A stretch of DNA of 64,000 nt from Nannocystis exedens (lineage in GTDB: Bacteria; Myxococcota_A; Polyangia; Nannocystales; Nannocystaceae). Position 1 is the first letter of the stretch. The number at the start of each line of letters is the position of its first letter. The position numbers were made by a program, and so were the translations under genes. Of the stretch, positions 20,150-31,727 are shown piece by piece. Under the pieces are notes generated by a model. It saw nothing but the letters and a program-made list of their open reading frames with translations. It searched no databases and was not told the DNA's origin. The DNA lies in NCBI RefSeq assembly GCF_002343915.1, contig NZ_NETK01000001.1, positions 9,314,001 through 9,378,000 of the forward strand. Reading direction: 5' to 3'.

Positions 20150-20560
20150 ATGGCAACAGGTCACGCGCACGATCACAGCCACCGGGCCCACAAGGGGCGC
20201 ATCTGGACCTACCTGATCTTCGCCACTGGACTGGTGTTGGTGGCTGTCCTCGCCAACCTGGCGCTGAGCAACCCGGAGCTGGCGACCCAAGGGATCGACG
20301 CCATCGCCGGGCTGCCGGCGTGGGCCTTCCCCGCGATCACGGGCGCGGTCGGGCTGCTCATCTTCTATATCGGGCTGAAGATCGAGACCGATTGGCCGGA
20401 GCGCCTGGGGGCGCTCCTGGTGGCCGCATCGATCGCGGGCGGCGAGTTCCTGCTCGGCTGGCAGAACTTCGAGCTCGGGGGGCTCAAGGTCGTGCCCTAT
20501 GTGATCCCGGTCCTCGCGTGCCTCGTGTTGATGATGATCGCCAACGTGAAGAGCCGCTGA
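20150..20560 (+). CDS. small membrane protein with His-rich N-terminus
   Basis: 136 residues from ATG 20150, chosen because GGAGGA lies directly upstream; the frame is open further upstream but without a signal. The N-terminus MATGHAHDHSHRAHKG is rich in His and could bind metal. Four hydrophobic segments follow (about 20-42, 58-80, 86-104, 112-132). A conserved-looking acidic or aromatic loop (KIETDWPERLG, FELGGLKV) separates them. I do not recognise the family and no neighbour points to a function. Confidence 0.7.
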   Translation: MATGHAHDHSHRAHKGRIWTYLIFATGLVLVAVLANLALSNPELATQGIDAIAGLPAWAFPAITGAVGLLIFYIGLKIETDWPERLGALLVAASIAGGEFLLGWQNFELGGLKVVPYVIPVLACLVLMMIANVKSR

Positions 20561-20654
20561 GGACCGCGCAGGACGCGCGAACCCGCTGGCCCGACTGCGA
20601 CCTTGCAGCGAGCGGCGGGAGATCGCTCCGCGAGCGGGGGCGCCCGTCCTCAAG

Positions 20655-20668
20655 TGTCCCTAGGGACA
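20655..20668. repeat. dispersed palindrome, perfect 14-mer, between convergent genes
   Basis: TGTCCCTAGGGACA sits between the small membrane protein and kbl, followed by gagacatgtt. It could serve as a weak bidirectional hairpin. Confidence 0.6.
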
Positions 20669-20685
20669 GGCGCTTCGAGACATGT

Positions 20686-21876
<1,191 letters not shown>

Positions 21877-21911
21877 GAGGACAGGTCCTTCGGGGCAGGC
21901 GGAAAGAGGGT

Positions 21912-22901
21912 TCACTCGCCGGCGCGGGCGGCCAGCGCGGCGAGCTTCGGGGTGAGGTCGTCGCTCATCCTGGCCAGGTCCCAGGCCGGGCGCCAGTCCC
22001 AGTCGCGGCGGGCGCAGGTGTCGTCGAGCGCGCGCGGCCACGAGTCGAGGATCGCCTGGCGCGCCGGGTCGGGCTTGAAGGTGATCCGGGCGCCGGGGAC
22101 GACGCGAGCGACCTCGTCCGCGATCTCCTGCGCCGTCGGCGAGAAGGCGGCGATGTTGTAGATGCAGCGGCCGAGGCGCTCGCGCGGGGCCAGCGACAGC
22201 TCGACCAGGGCGCGCAGGGCGTCGGGCATGTACATCAGCGGGATCTGGCTGTCGGGGCGGCAGAACGCCTCGTAGCCGCCGGTGCGCAGCGACTCGTAGT
22301 ACATCAGCGGGGCGTAGTCGCTGGTGCCGCCGCCCGGCAGCACCGCCGACAGCAGGCCGGGGAAGCGGACGCCGCGGAAGTCGAGGCCGTGGCGCCGGCT
22401 GTAGTACTCGCCGAGCAGCTCGCCGGCGACCTTGGTGACGCCGTACATGGTGGTCGGGCGCAGCGGGACGTCGTCGCCGACGAGCGGCGGGAGCCCGGGC
22501 CCGAACACGGCGATCGTGCTGGTGAAGATCACCTGGCGCACGCCGAACTTGCGCGCGGCCTCGAGGACGTGCAGGGTGCCGTCCTGGTTGACGGCGTAGG
22601 TGCGCAGCGGGTCGCGCTCGCCGGTGGCGCTGAGGATCGCGGCCAGGTGGTAGACGACGTCGGGGCGCAGCTCGGCGAACAGCGCGTCGACCTGGGTGGC
22701 CCTGGTGACGTCGAGGCTCGACCAGGGCAGGCCGAGGCCGGCGTCGCCGCTCGGCGGGGCGAGGTCGCTGGCGAACACCTGGTCGCCGCGGGCCCGCAGC
22801 GCCTGCAGGAGATCGAGGCCGACCTGTCCGCCGGCGCCGGTGACGAGGACCTTGCGGCCCGGGGTGGTGTGGGGGCCGACTGGGCCGTGGGATGCTGTCA
22901 T
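21912..22901 (-). CDS. L-threonine 3-dehydrogenase, SDR (epimerase-like) type
   Basis: 329 residues from ATG 22901. It oxidises L-threonine to 2-amino-3-ketobutyrate with NAD. This is the extended short-chain dehydrogenase form, related to UDP-galactose epimerases, not the zinc-dependent Tdh of E. coli. Visible motifs are the NAD-binding GAGGQVGLDL at about residue 20, the Ser of FTSTIAVFGP, the active-site YGVTK, and the substrate region MYMPDALRA. The immediate downstream kbl strongly supports the function. An upstream in-frame extension to 22937 is possible but has no signal. Confidence 0.92.
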   Translation of the reverse strand: MTASHGPVGPHTTPGRKVLVTGAGGQVGLDLLQALRARGDQVFASDLAPPSGDAGLGLPWSSLDVTRATQVDALFAELRPDVVYHLAAILSATGERDPLRTYAVNQDGTLHVLEAARKFGVRQVIFTSTIAVFGPGLPPLVGDDVPLRPTTMYGVTKVAGELLGEYYSRRHGLDFRGVRFPGLLSAVLPGGGTSDYAPLMYYESLRTGGYEAFCRPDSQIPLMYMPDALRALVELSLAPRERLGRCIYNIAAFSPTAQEIADEVARVVPGARITFKPDPARQAILDSWPRALDDTCARRDWDWRPAWDLARMSDDLTPKLAALAARAGE

Positions 22902-23099
22902 GAGGGGACTGGCCGAGCTCCGCGCGCATGGTGGCAAATCGCGGCGCGCCGCCGCAAGCGGGGCGGGTCCACGGACCCCCTGGCGAATCTCACACGTCGC
23001 GGACCCCCCGCCGCTCGCGAGCGCGGACCGGGGCCTGCGATCGGTGCAGGCGGCTGCACACCGGCTGGCCTTCGGGACATGTGAGGGCGCGAGCGCGCG

Positions 23100-23863
23100 T
23101 GGGAGCGGCGCGGTCCCACCACGACAGCGACCCGTTCGCGCTGCCGGTGCGGCTGGGGCTGCTCGACGCCAGGGTCGAGCAAGACCTCATCGTCCATGTG
23201 CTGGCCCGCAACACCCGCGACGAGGCGGCCAACGATCTCATCGTGCCGATCCCGACCAACCTCGAGGTGGCCGACGCGACCCGCGGCAACTTCCCCGGGT
23301 TCTTCGCGCTGCACGGCGAGAGCAGGCGACGATCGCGGGGTGGATCGACACAGGCTCGTGCCATCCTCTGCCACCCTTCCGAAGGGCCGAGCTGCGGTCA
23401 GCACCCGCGGCGCGCGAGCCGGGGCGGCCCGCCGAACGAAGCGAGCCGCGGCCCTGGCGGCGCGCGACCTGGCGTTCGTGCCGGGTAGCGCGTCGATGCG
23501 CGGACCTCGAGGTGAAGAGGCTCTCCATCCCGGCGCTGCCGGGGGAGCCGCGCGTGGGCGGTGGGTCGGGCGACGCGAGCGGTGATTCGGCGGGCTGGTG
23601 CGCGTGGCCGCGGCGGCGACCGCCAGCGTGGAGGAGACGTTCGACCCGGGTGTGTTACGGGGGGCGACGGGTCGAGCGGCGAGCCGCAGACGCCGGCGCT
23701 GGTCGTGCCGCAGTCGCGCGCCGGCTGCGGGCGCTGCGACCTCGCGCCCGGCGAGGGGCTGCTCGGCGGGGCGCCGCTCGGGCTGTTGGTGCTCGCCCGG
23801 GCGGCGCCGGCGGCAGACCTGAGCTGTCCGCAGGGACAGGTCAGGTGGGCCGGTCGCGGCTGA
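23100..23863 (+). pseudogene. decayed gene, possibly an exported protein with a C-terminal sorting tag
   Basis: No single frame covers this stretch, but gene-like pieces in different frames follow one another. At about 23150-23325 the frame gives LDARVEQDLIVHVLARNTRDE and then LIVPIPTNLEVADATRG. At about 23600-23640 another gives VRVAAAATASVEETFDPG. At about 23690-23830 a third gives TPALVVPQSRAGCGRC followed by a hydrophobic stretch, GLLGGAPLGLLVLARAAPA, which looks like a Cys-plus-hydrophobic C-terminal sorting signal of the myxobacterial kind. At least two frameshifts and loss of a start would explain the arrangement. It is otherwise a GC-rich non-coding region; the call is tentative. Confidence 0.4.
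23824..23839. repeat. dispersed palindrome
   Basis: CTGTCC-GCAG-GGACAG, 6-bp perfect arms, at the end of the decayed gene. Confidence 0.65.
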
Positions 23864-23870
23864 TCACGAG

Positions 23871-23890
23871 ATGTCCCTGGGGACATGTCC
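23871..23890. repeat. dispersed palindrome, double form
   Basis: ATGTCC-CTGG-GGACAT followed directly by GTCC, so that GGACATGTCC is also a palindrome. It sits just past the stop of the ferritin-like lipoprotein gene. Confidence 0.65.
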
Positions 23891-23899
23891 TGGGTACCC

Positions 23900-25249
23900 T
23901 CAGGCGAGGGCGGTCGGGCCGAGGAGGGTGCGGAGGACGGGGTCGATGACGGCGGCGAAGGCCTCGCGGTGGTGCGCGCGGCGGGTCCTGGGCCGCAGGA
24001 GCCCCCAGCCCGGGGCGGCAGGGTGCGCATCATCGGGCGGGAGGTCGGCGGCGAGCTCGGCGCGCAGCTCGGCGACGGTGGCGAGGGCGACGAGGCGGAC
24101 GGCGGGGCCGTGGCCGGCGAGCAACCAGCGGAGGGTGCGCCAGGCGAACGCGGCGTGGCGGGTCTCGTCGGCGGCGATGTCGGCGAGCCGCGCGGCGAGG
24201 ACCGGGTGGGCCGCGAGCTCGGCGCACAGCTGGGCCTCGGCGGCGCCGAGCGTCTCGCCGACGCAGCCGTCGCGCACGAGGGCCTCGACGATGTCCTCGA
24301 GGACATGTCCCGAGGGAAAGCCGTCGAGCGCGAGCGGGCCGGGGCCGAGCGGACGGCCGGACCAAAGGCTGGCGAGCGACCAGGCGACCCGGGCGTGCTC
24401 GATCTCGTCGAGCGCGGCGCGCTGGGCCTCGGCGAGCAGCTCGGGCGGGGCGCCGAGCGCCATCAGGTCGAGGGTGAAGGCGGAGAAGCTGGCGACCGAG
24501 GCGTGCTCGAGCGCGGCGACGGCGGCCCAGTGACCGGCGATCGCGGCTTGCACGGCGGAGGGGAGGTCGTCGGGGAGGTCGATGTCGGTCAGCCAGTCGG
24601 CGCGCGCGACGGCCGGGGCCGTGCGGGCGGCGCCGGCGACGACGAGCGGGCGGCCGATGGCGCAGGCCTCGGCGCGGCAGCGCCAGTGGCCGACGTCGGG
24701 GTCGTAGGCGCAGGTCTGGTCGACGTCGCAGTCGCCGTCGCGCCGGCAGGTGTCGGCAGGGCTGCGGCAGGCGAGGAAGGACTCGAGCCTGCAGCCGTCG
24801 AACCACGAGGAGAACACGCAGCCGCCTTCGGGGCAGTCGGCGTCGACGCGGCAGAGGGCGGGGACGCAGCGCGAGTGGTCGTCGGCGAAGGCGTGGTCGC
24901 AGACGCAGGCCTCGTCGCTGCGGCAGTCGGCGTCGGTGCGGCAGCTGTAGTCGCAGGCACAGCTCGAGCCGAAGCCGGTGTCGTGGGCCACGCAGCGACC
25001 GTAGGCGCCCTCGTCGCAGTCGGCGTCGACCTGACAGCGCGGCTCGCTCAGCGGGCTGGCGAGGTCCTCGGGCGAGCAGGCGTCGAAGGTGAACGAGGGA
25101 TCGCAGACCCCGCGGACGGAGGCGACCGCGAGCTCGCGCGCGCGATCCGGCAGGTCGGTCGCGGTCGAGGGGCTGCTGCAACTGGCGGAGGCGCCGAGGC
25201 CGAGCGCGACGAGCAGACGGCGGCGGAGCGCGAACAGGGACGCGGGCAT
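23900..25249 (-). CDS. Cys-rich lipoprotein with ferritin-like diiron domain
   Basis: 449 residues. A lipoprotein signal ends in ASASC (about residue 24). Residues 50-200 hold about ten Cys in repeated 'xDADCxxG..C' units (CQVDADCDEG, CRTDADCRSD, CRVDADCPEG, CRRDGDCDVD), a fold-stabilising extracellular pattern. The C-terminal half is a four-helix ferritin-like domain with carboxylate/His motifs: ALEHASVASFS, DEIEHARVAW and ADETRHAAFAW, with a Glu-bearing helix (AEAQLCAEL) between. It is therefore likely a surface diiron protein, with oxidase, peroxidase or iron-handling function unknown. The palindrome at 24291-24310 lies in frame within the helical domain and encodes GHVLEDI. Confidence 0.78.
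   Translation of the reverse strand: MPASLFALRRRLLVALGLGASASCSSPSTATDLPDRARELAVASVRGVCDPSFTFDACSPEDLASPLSEPRCQVDADCDEGAYGRCVAHDTGFGSSCACDYSCRTDADCRSDEACVCDHAFADDHSRCVPALCRVDADCPEGGCVFSSWFDGCRLESFLACRSPADTCRRDGDCDVDQTCAYDPDVGHWRCRAEACAIGRPLVVAGAARTAPAVARADWLTDIDLPDDLPSAVQAAIAGHWAAVAALEHASVASFSAFTLDLMALGAPPELLAEAQRAALDEIEHARVAWSLASLWSGRPLGPGPLALDGFPSGHVLEDIVEALVRDGCVGETLGAAEAQLCAELAAHPVLAARLADIAADETRHAAFAWRTLRWLLAGHGPAVRLVALATVAELRAELAADLPPDDAHPAAPGWGLLRPRTRRAHHREAFAAVIDPVLRTLLGPTALA
24291..24310. repeat. dispersed palindrome inside the ferritin-like gene
   Basis: ATGTCC-TCGA-GGACAT then GTCC. On the coding (minus) strand it reads GHVLEDI. The same 16-mer core occurs in the methyltransferase gene at 37374-37389. 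Confidence 0.75.
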
Positions 25250-25430
25250 GGCGGTCGCTCTGGATCGCGGCCGCGGCGCGGTGATCGACGCGACTCGAGC
25301 GGCTCAGGAACAGGGGTCGGCGATGTCCGGTGTCACGCGGGCCGATCGCGGCGCGGGCGGCGGACCGGCTCCCTCGCGCGTCGGAGCCGAGGTCGGAGCC
25401 GTCGCCGTGGGCGAGGCCGCCGCCGCTCGC

Positions 25431-26762
25431 TCACTCGCCGGCTTGATTGATGAGGGTGTAGACGCCGGCGGTGGTCAGGACGGCGAGGTCGACGCGGCCG
25501 TCGCCGCCGAGCTGGCCGACCTGCACGTCGATGCCGGTGCCGGCGAAGTTGCGCGAGGGGCCGGAGACGATCTTGCCGTCGCTGTAGGTGAAGATCTGCA
25601 GGGCCGCGGGGGCGAGGGCGACGATGTTGTCGACGTCGTCGGTGTTGATGCGCGCGCCCAGGAGTCGCAGCATGCCGGGCTCGGCGTCGATGGTGTCGCT
25701 CGACTTCTCGAACTGGCCGCCGCCCTTGTTGTCGAACACCTGCAGGGTGTTGCCGATCGGGTCGCTGTAGACGACGTTGGGCCAGGGCGGGGCGCCGAAC
25801 TCGCCGAGGGCGATGGCGCCGGCGTGGCTGGCGTTGCTGGTGAACGGGCCGAGGTCGGCGCCCTCGAAGCCGAGCTTGACGGAGAAGCCGGTCGTCGGGC
25901 CGAGGTTGATCGAGTAGAGGAGGTCGACCTCATCGTCGGCGTCGACGTCGGCGGCGGCGACGTGGCGCGGCGGATAGCCGGGGTTGACCGTGTTGGGCTG
26001 GGTGAAGCCGAAGCCGTTGGCGAGGAGGTAGTAGATCCGCTGGTTGGCCTCGTCGGGGATGACGAGGTCGGGCAGGTCGTCGCCGTCGATGGGCGCGACG
26101 ATCGCGGCGGCCAGGTCGCCGAGCTGGGGGATCTCGAGCGGCGGCTCGAGCGAGCCGAGCAGCGCGAGGCTGACGAAGCCGCCGGCGTGGGCGGCGAGGA
26201 GGTCGGGGATCTGGTCGTGGTCCCAGTCGGCGACGAACAGGCGCGCGGGCGCCTCGGCGATCGGCAGGGGCGTGCCCTCGACGAATTCGGCGTCGCCCTG
26301 GTTGTGCCAGACGCGGACGCAGGCCGGACCCATCGAGCAGGTCCCGAAGCCGAGCGCGAGGTCGTCGTCGCCGTCGCCGTCGAGGTCGCCGACGGCGAAC
26401 GCGGTGGCGCCCTCGCTGCCGTCGACGGGCTTGTCCCACGGCCGGAACAGCCGGCGGCAGTTGGCCTCGCAGTCGTCGCCGGCGATCTGGTTGCCGTCGT
26501 CGCACTGCTCGCCGAGCTCTTGCTCGCCGTTGCCGCAGACAGGGCCGTCGTCGGTGGTGCCCGGCGATCCGCCGGTGTCGATGGGGCCGCTGCTGGCCGG
26601 AGGACTCGTGCTGGTGCCGTGGTCGCCGGTGGTCGCGGGGTCGAGGCTCGCGCCCGAGGTCGCGTCGTCGCTGTCGCCGGCCAAGAACAGCGGGTTCGGC
26701 ACGAAGCACGCGCTCGCGCCGGCGACGAGCGCGAGCAGGCCCGCGATCCGACAGTCGACCAT
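25431..26762 (-). CDS. FG-GAP/VCBS repeat lipoprotein
   Basis: 443 residues. Short lipoprotein signal (MVDCRIAGLLALVAGASAC). A Thr/Ser/Pro/Gly linker (about 30-70) leads to one Cys-rich module, CGNGEQELGEQCDDGN with DDCEANC, of the type common in myxobacterial surface proteins. From about 110 on there are beta-propeller blades with Ca-binding loops: VGDLDGDGDDDLALGFG, VADWDHDQIPDLLAA, VAPIDGDDLPDLVIP, AADVDADDEVDLLYS and VGQLGGDGRVDLAVL. Such integrin-like propellers mediate adhesion or binding at the surface. It lies between the ferritin-like and S9 peptidase genes on the same strand, with gaps of about 180 and 80 bases. Confidence 0.82.
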   Translation of the reverse strand: MVDCRIAGLLALVAGASACFVPNPLFLAGDSDDATSGASLDPATTGDHGTSTSPPASSGPIDTGGSPGTTDDGPVCGNGEQELGEQCDDGNQIAGDDCEANCRRLFRPWDKPVDGSEGATAFAVGDLDGDGDDDLALGFGTCSMGPACVRVWHNQGDAEFVEGTPLPIAEAPARLFVADWDHDQIPDLLAAHAGGFVSLALLGSLEPPLEIPQLGDLAAAIVAPIDGDDLPDLVIPDEANQRIYYLLANGFGFTQPNTVNPGYPPRHVAAADVDADDEVDLLYSINLGPTTGFSVKLGFEGADLGPFTSNASHAGAIALGEFGAPPWPNVVYSDPIGNTLQVFDNKGGGQFEKSSDTIDAEPGMLRLLGARINTDDVDNIVALAPAALQIFTYSDGKIVSGPSRNFAGTGIDVQVGQLGGDGRVDLAVLTTAGVYTLINQAGE

Positions 26763-26839
26763 GATCGCAGGTTATGTCAGCGGCCTCGCGCTCGTCCACG
26801 CGAGGCCGCGGAGCGCGGGATTGCCCGCAGTCTGCGATC

Positions 26840-28969
<2,130 letters not shown>

Positions 28970-28984
28970 GCGCCGACGATAACA

Positions 28985-29452
28985 TCAGCGCGAGTCGGCG
29001 AAACAGGAGAGGTCGCCCTTGATCCGCGCGCGCTCGGCGAGGTAGCGCGCTCCCAGCTCGGTGGCCTGGACCTCGCTCAGCGCCTGCCGGGCGAGCGCCA
29101 GCAGCTCGGTCTTCTCGACCCGGAAGTGGGTCCGGACGGCGTCGGCCAGCGCGGCGAGCCGGACGGACCACTTCTCGTCGCCGGCCGGCAGCAGCTCGAG
29201 GTCCGCGTGCGCGGCCCGGATCCGCTCGAGCTCCTCGAGGCCCTCGACGACCTGGGCCCGGGCCCGCTCGTCGTGCAAGAGGTGGCCGTAGAGGACGGAC
29301 CCCTTGGCCCGCGCGTGGGCGGTCAACTCGCACACGAACCGCGGCAACAGCCCGCGCGCCGCGGCTTCCGGGGCCGCCTGGATGTCGGCGAGCAGCGCGC
29401 CGAGGGCTTCGTGGTCGCGCTCGAGGAGGTCCCAGATCGTCGGCTCGGACAT
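28985..29452 (-). CDS. hemerythrin-like HHE-domain protein
   Basis: 155 residues, all helical in look. Motifs are DLLERDHEALGALLADI, LTAHARAKGSVLYGHL and THFRVEKTELLALA, which match the spacing of the helices in HHE/hemerythrin-like proteins, although the usual E in 'HxxxE' positions is partly replaced (Lys in HARAKGS). Iron binding is therefore likely but not certain. It precedes the S9 peptidase by 15 bases. The start ATG 29452 lies just beyond a short intergenic region holding several ATGTC half-sites. Confidence 0.68.
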   Translation of the reverse strand: MSEPTIWDLLERDHEALGALLADIQAAPEAAARGLLPRFVCELTAHARAKGSVLYGHLLHDERARAQVVEGLEELERIRAAHADLELLPAGDEKWSVRLAALADAVRTHFRVEKTELLALARQALSEVQATELGARYLAERARIKGDLSCFADSR

Positions 29453-29914
29453 CTCAAGTGGTTATGCGGGCGATCGCGGCGCGCACCAGCGGGGCGAGGT
29501 CGCAGCGCCGCCTGGCGCGGAGCTGCGCGGCCGGGCAGCGGCGGCCGGACCGCCCCGGGCCGCGCCGGCGCAGTCGTCGCCGTCGCGGCGCATGTCTTTG
29601 CGGGCATGTCCGATCGGGAATGTCGTCAATGCGGCGTTGATGCCGGCCTGCGCTCCGATCTCCGGTGGTGACCGTCACAGCGGCGGGTCGCTCGTGCGCC
29701 TCGACGGTGCGTCGGGTTCGGCCGCGGAACGCGGTGCACTCGCGTCACAGCGGAGGTTCGCGGGCGAACGATCGCGCCGAGGCGGGCGCGGATGCTGACG
29801 GGTTCTTGATGGCGCGCGAGCCGACCTCGACCCACCTTCTGATCGCGCGGCTGTCCGCGCGAATGGCCGCGCCGACGAACGGGATGTTCGTACGGCCGCG
29901 GGAGGGGGCCTCGT
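29453..29914. other. intergenic region with ATGTC half-sites
   Basis: No gene is credible here. At 29592-29625 there is a run of half-sites (catgtc, then gggcatgtccgatcggg, then aatgtcgtc) that resembles the arrays near 10.6, 44.9 and 52.2 kb. GGAGGGGG at about 29899-29906 is the ribosome-binding site of the next gene. Confidence 0.5.
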
Positions 29915-31483
29915 ATGCGAATGCGTAGAATGTTCGAAGTGGGGACGACCGTCGCGCTCCTCGCGGCGTGCAACGGCGACCGCGCCGAGGTGTCGGCGAG
30001 CGACAGCGGCTTCGGCGTCGCGACCGAGACGAGCCAATCACCGCCGGCGTCGACGACGACGACGACGGGGATGGAATCATCGCAGTCGACCGGGACCGGG
30101 ACGGCGTCGGAGGGCGACGATTCGGACAGCGAGACCGTCGAGCCCGGCACGACCGGAAGCGAGACCGGAACCTCGAGCACGACGGAGTCGGCGGCGCCGT
30201 TCTGCGGCGACGGTCACGTCGACCCGGGTGAGGCGTGCGACGAGGGCGACAACAACGGGCTCGGGATCGGCTGCGGCGCGGGCTGCGTGCTCGAGGTGTG
30301 CGGCGACGGGCTGCCCGGCCCCGGCGAGGAGTGCGACTTCGGCTGGCTCAACGGGCCCGAGAGCGGCTGCTCGGAGACCTGCCAGATCGCGCCGTCGGCG
30401 TGCGGGACGCAGTCGGCGGAGCCGGTGCTGGTGCCGCGCCCGGTCGACATCATCATCGTGATCGACAACTCGGGCAGCATGGCGGCCGAGATCAAGGGCG
30501 TGCAGGACAACATCAACGAGAACTTCGCCGAGATCATCGGCGAGAGCGGGCTCGACTACCGCGTCATCCTCCTCTCGCGCTACGGCAAGTACACCTCGAC
30601 GCAGGTGTGCATCGAGGCGCCGCTGTCCGGCATCCCCAAGGGCGGCTGCACCAACCCGCCGAGCCAGCCGATCAACAACCCGGGCAAGTTCTATCATTAC
30701 AGCGTGGAGATCGACAGCACCGACTCGTGGTGCCGCATGCTCGACACGTTCAACGGGGTGCAGCAAGACCTGTTCAAGTTCGCCCCGAAGGGCTGGCAGG
30801 CGTGGCTGCGCCCGGAGGCGTTCAAGATCGTGATCGAGGTGTCGGACGACCGGGTGGTCTGCTCGCACGGCAACGATCACTACAACGACAACAACACGAT
30901 CGCCGGCGGGGCCAACGCGGCCGAGAAGTTCGACGCCAAGCTGCGCGAGCTGTCGCCGCTGCACTTCGGACCGACGCCCGAGACCCGCAACTACAGCTAT
31001 TACAGCATCGTCGGGATGTCGTTCAACGACCCGCCCGACCAGCCCTATGCGGCGGAGGACCCGATCGTGACCACCAAGTGCCCGAGCGGGGTCAACGGCG
31101 GGATCGGCCACCAGAGCCTGTCGGTGGCCACCGGTGCGCTGCGCTTCCCGCTGTGCGACACGACCTCCTACGACGCGCTGTTCCAGGCGCTCGCCGGCGG
31201 GGTGATCGCCGACGCGACCATCGCGTGCGACTTCGCCATCCCGCCGCCGCCCGAGGGCAAGGAGCTCGACGAGGACTCGATCCTGGTCAAGTTCACGCCG
31301 ATGGACGCGGTCGAGCCGGAGGTGTTCCAGCAGGTCGAAGGCGCCGGCTGGTGCGCGCCGAAGTCGTTCTACCTCGACGACGGCAAGGTCGTGCTGTGCC
31401 CCGAGACCTGCCTCGCGGTCCAGAACGACAAGGAGGCCGAGATCGAGGTCGAGTTCAAGTGCGCGCCCATCGATCCCGGCTAG
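29915..31483 (+). CDS. vWA-domain lipoprotein with Cys-rich modules
   Basis: 522 residues from ATG 29915, with GGAGGGGG upstream; the ATG six bases later is also possible. The lipobox is LLAAC (about 19). A Ser/Thr/Glu-rich linker (20-90) is followed by two short Cys-rich modules (FCGDGHVDPGEACDEGDNN, VCGDGLPGPGEECD) and a von Willebrand A domain with MIDAS DNSGSM at about 186-191. Several additional Cys (CIEAP, GGCTN, SWCRM, CPSG, LCDTT) suggest disulfides in the secreted domain. Proteins of this build are abundant in Nannocystis-like genomes and probably bind partners at the cell surface in a metal-dependent way. Confidence 0.85.
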   Translation: MRMRRMFEVGTTVALLAACNGDRAEVSASDSGFGVATETSQSPPASTTTTTGMESSQSTGTGTASEGDDSDSETVEPGTTGSETGTSSTTESAAPFCGDGHVDPGEACDEGDNNGLGIGCGAGCVLEVCGDGLPGPGEECDFGWLNGPESGCSETCQIAPSACGTQSAEPVLVPRPVDIIIVIDNSGSMAAEIKGVQDNINENFAEIIGESGLDYRVILLSRYGKYTSTQVCIEAPLSGIPKGGCTNPPSQPINNPGKFYHYSVEIDSTDSWCRMLDTFNGVQQDLFKFAPKGWQAWLRPEAFKIVIEVSDDRVVCSHGNDHYNDNNTIAGGANAAEKFDAKLRELSPLHFGPTPETRNYSYYSIVGMSFNDPPDQPYAAEDPIVTTKCPSGVNGGIGHQSLSVATGALRFPLCDTTSYDALFQALAGGVIADATIACDFAIPPPPEGKELDEDSILVKFTPMDAVEPEVFQQVEGAGWCAPKSFYLDDGKVVLCPETCLAVQNDKEAEIEVEFKCAPIDPG

Positions 31484-31727
31484 CGCGGCTTGCCTCGCCG
31501 GCCGCCCGCGAGTATGGTCTGCCCGTCATGCGCGACCAGGTCCGCCCGCGCTCCGTCCGCGCCCTCCGGGTGCGCGGCGGCGTGCTCGTCGGTCGCGCTT
31601 GAACATCACCTGTCCTTCGCGCCATCCGGGTGCAGCCGATCTTCGACCTCGCACGGTCGACCCGATCGAGGCCGCGCCGGCCCGGGTGGCGCGCTGCGTT
31701 CGCGACGGCGCGGCCGGACAGGCAGCC
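31484..31727. other. intergenic region, possible NUDIX gene remnant
   Basis: An ATG at about 31529 opens a 24-codon frame (MRDQVRPRSVRALRVRGGVLVGRA) that resembles the first strand of a NUDIX hydrolase and then stops. A -10-like TATGGT lies 10 bases before it. It may be a truncated gene; nothing else is seen. Confidence 0.3.

Noticed and set aside
23871..23890. GGACATGTCC resembles the eukaryotic p53 half-site
   Set aside because: Coincidence of a short palindrome; irrelevant in a bacterium.
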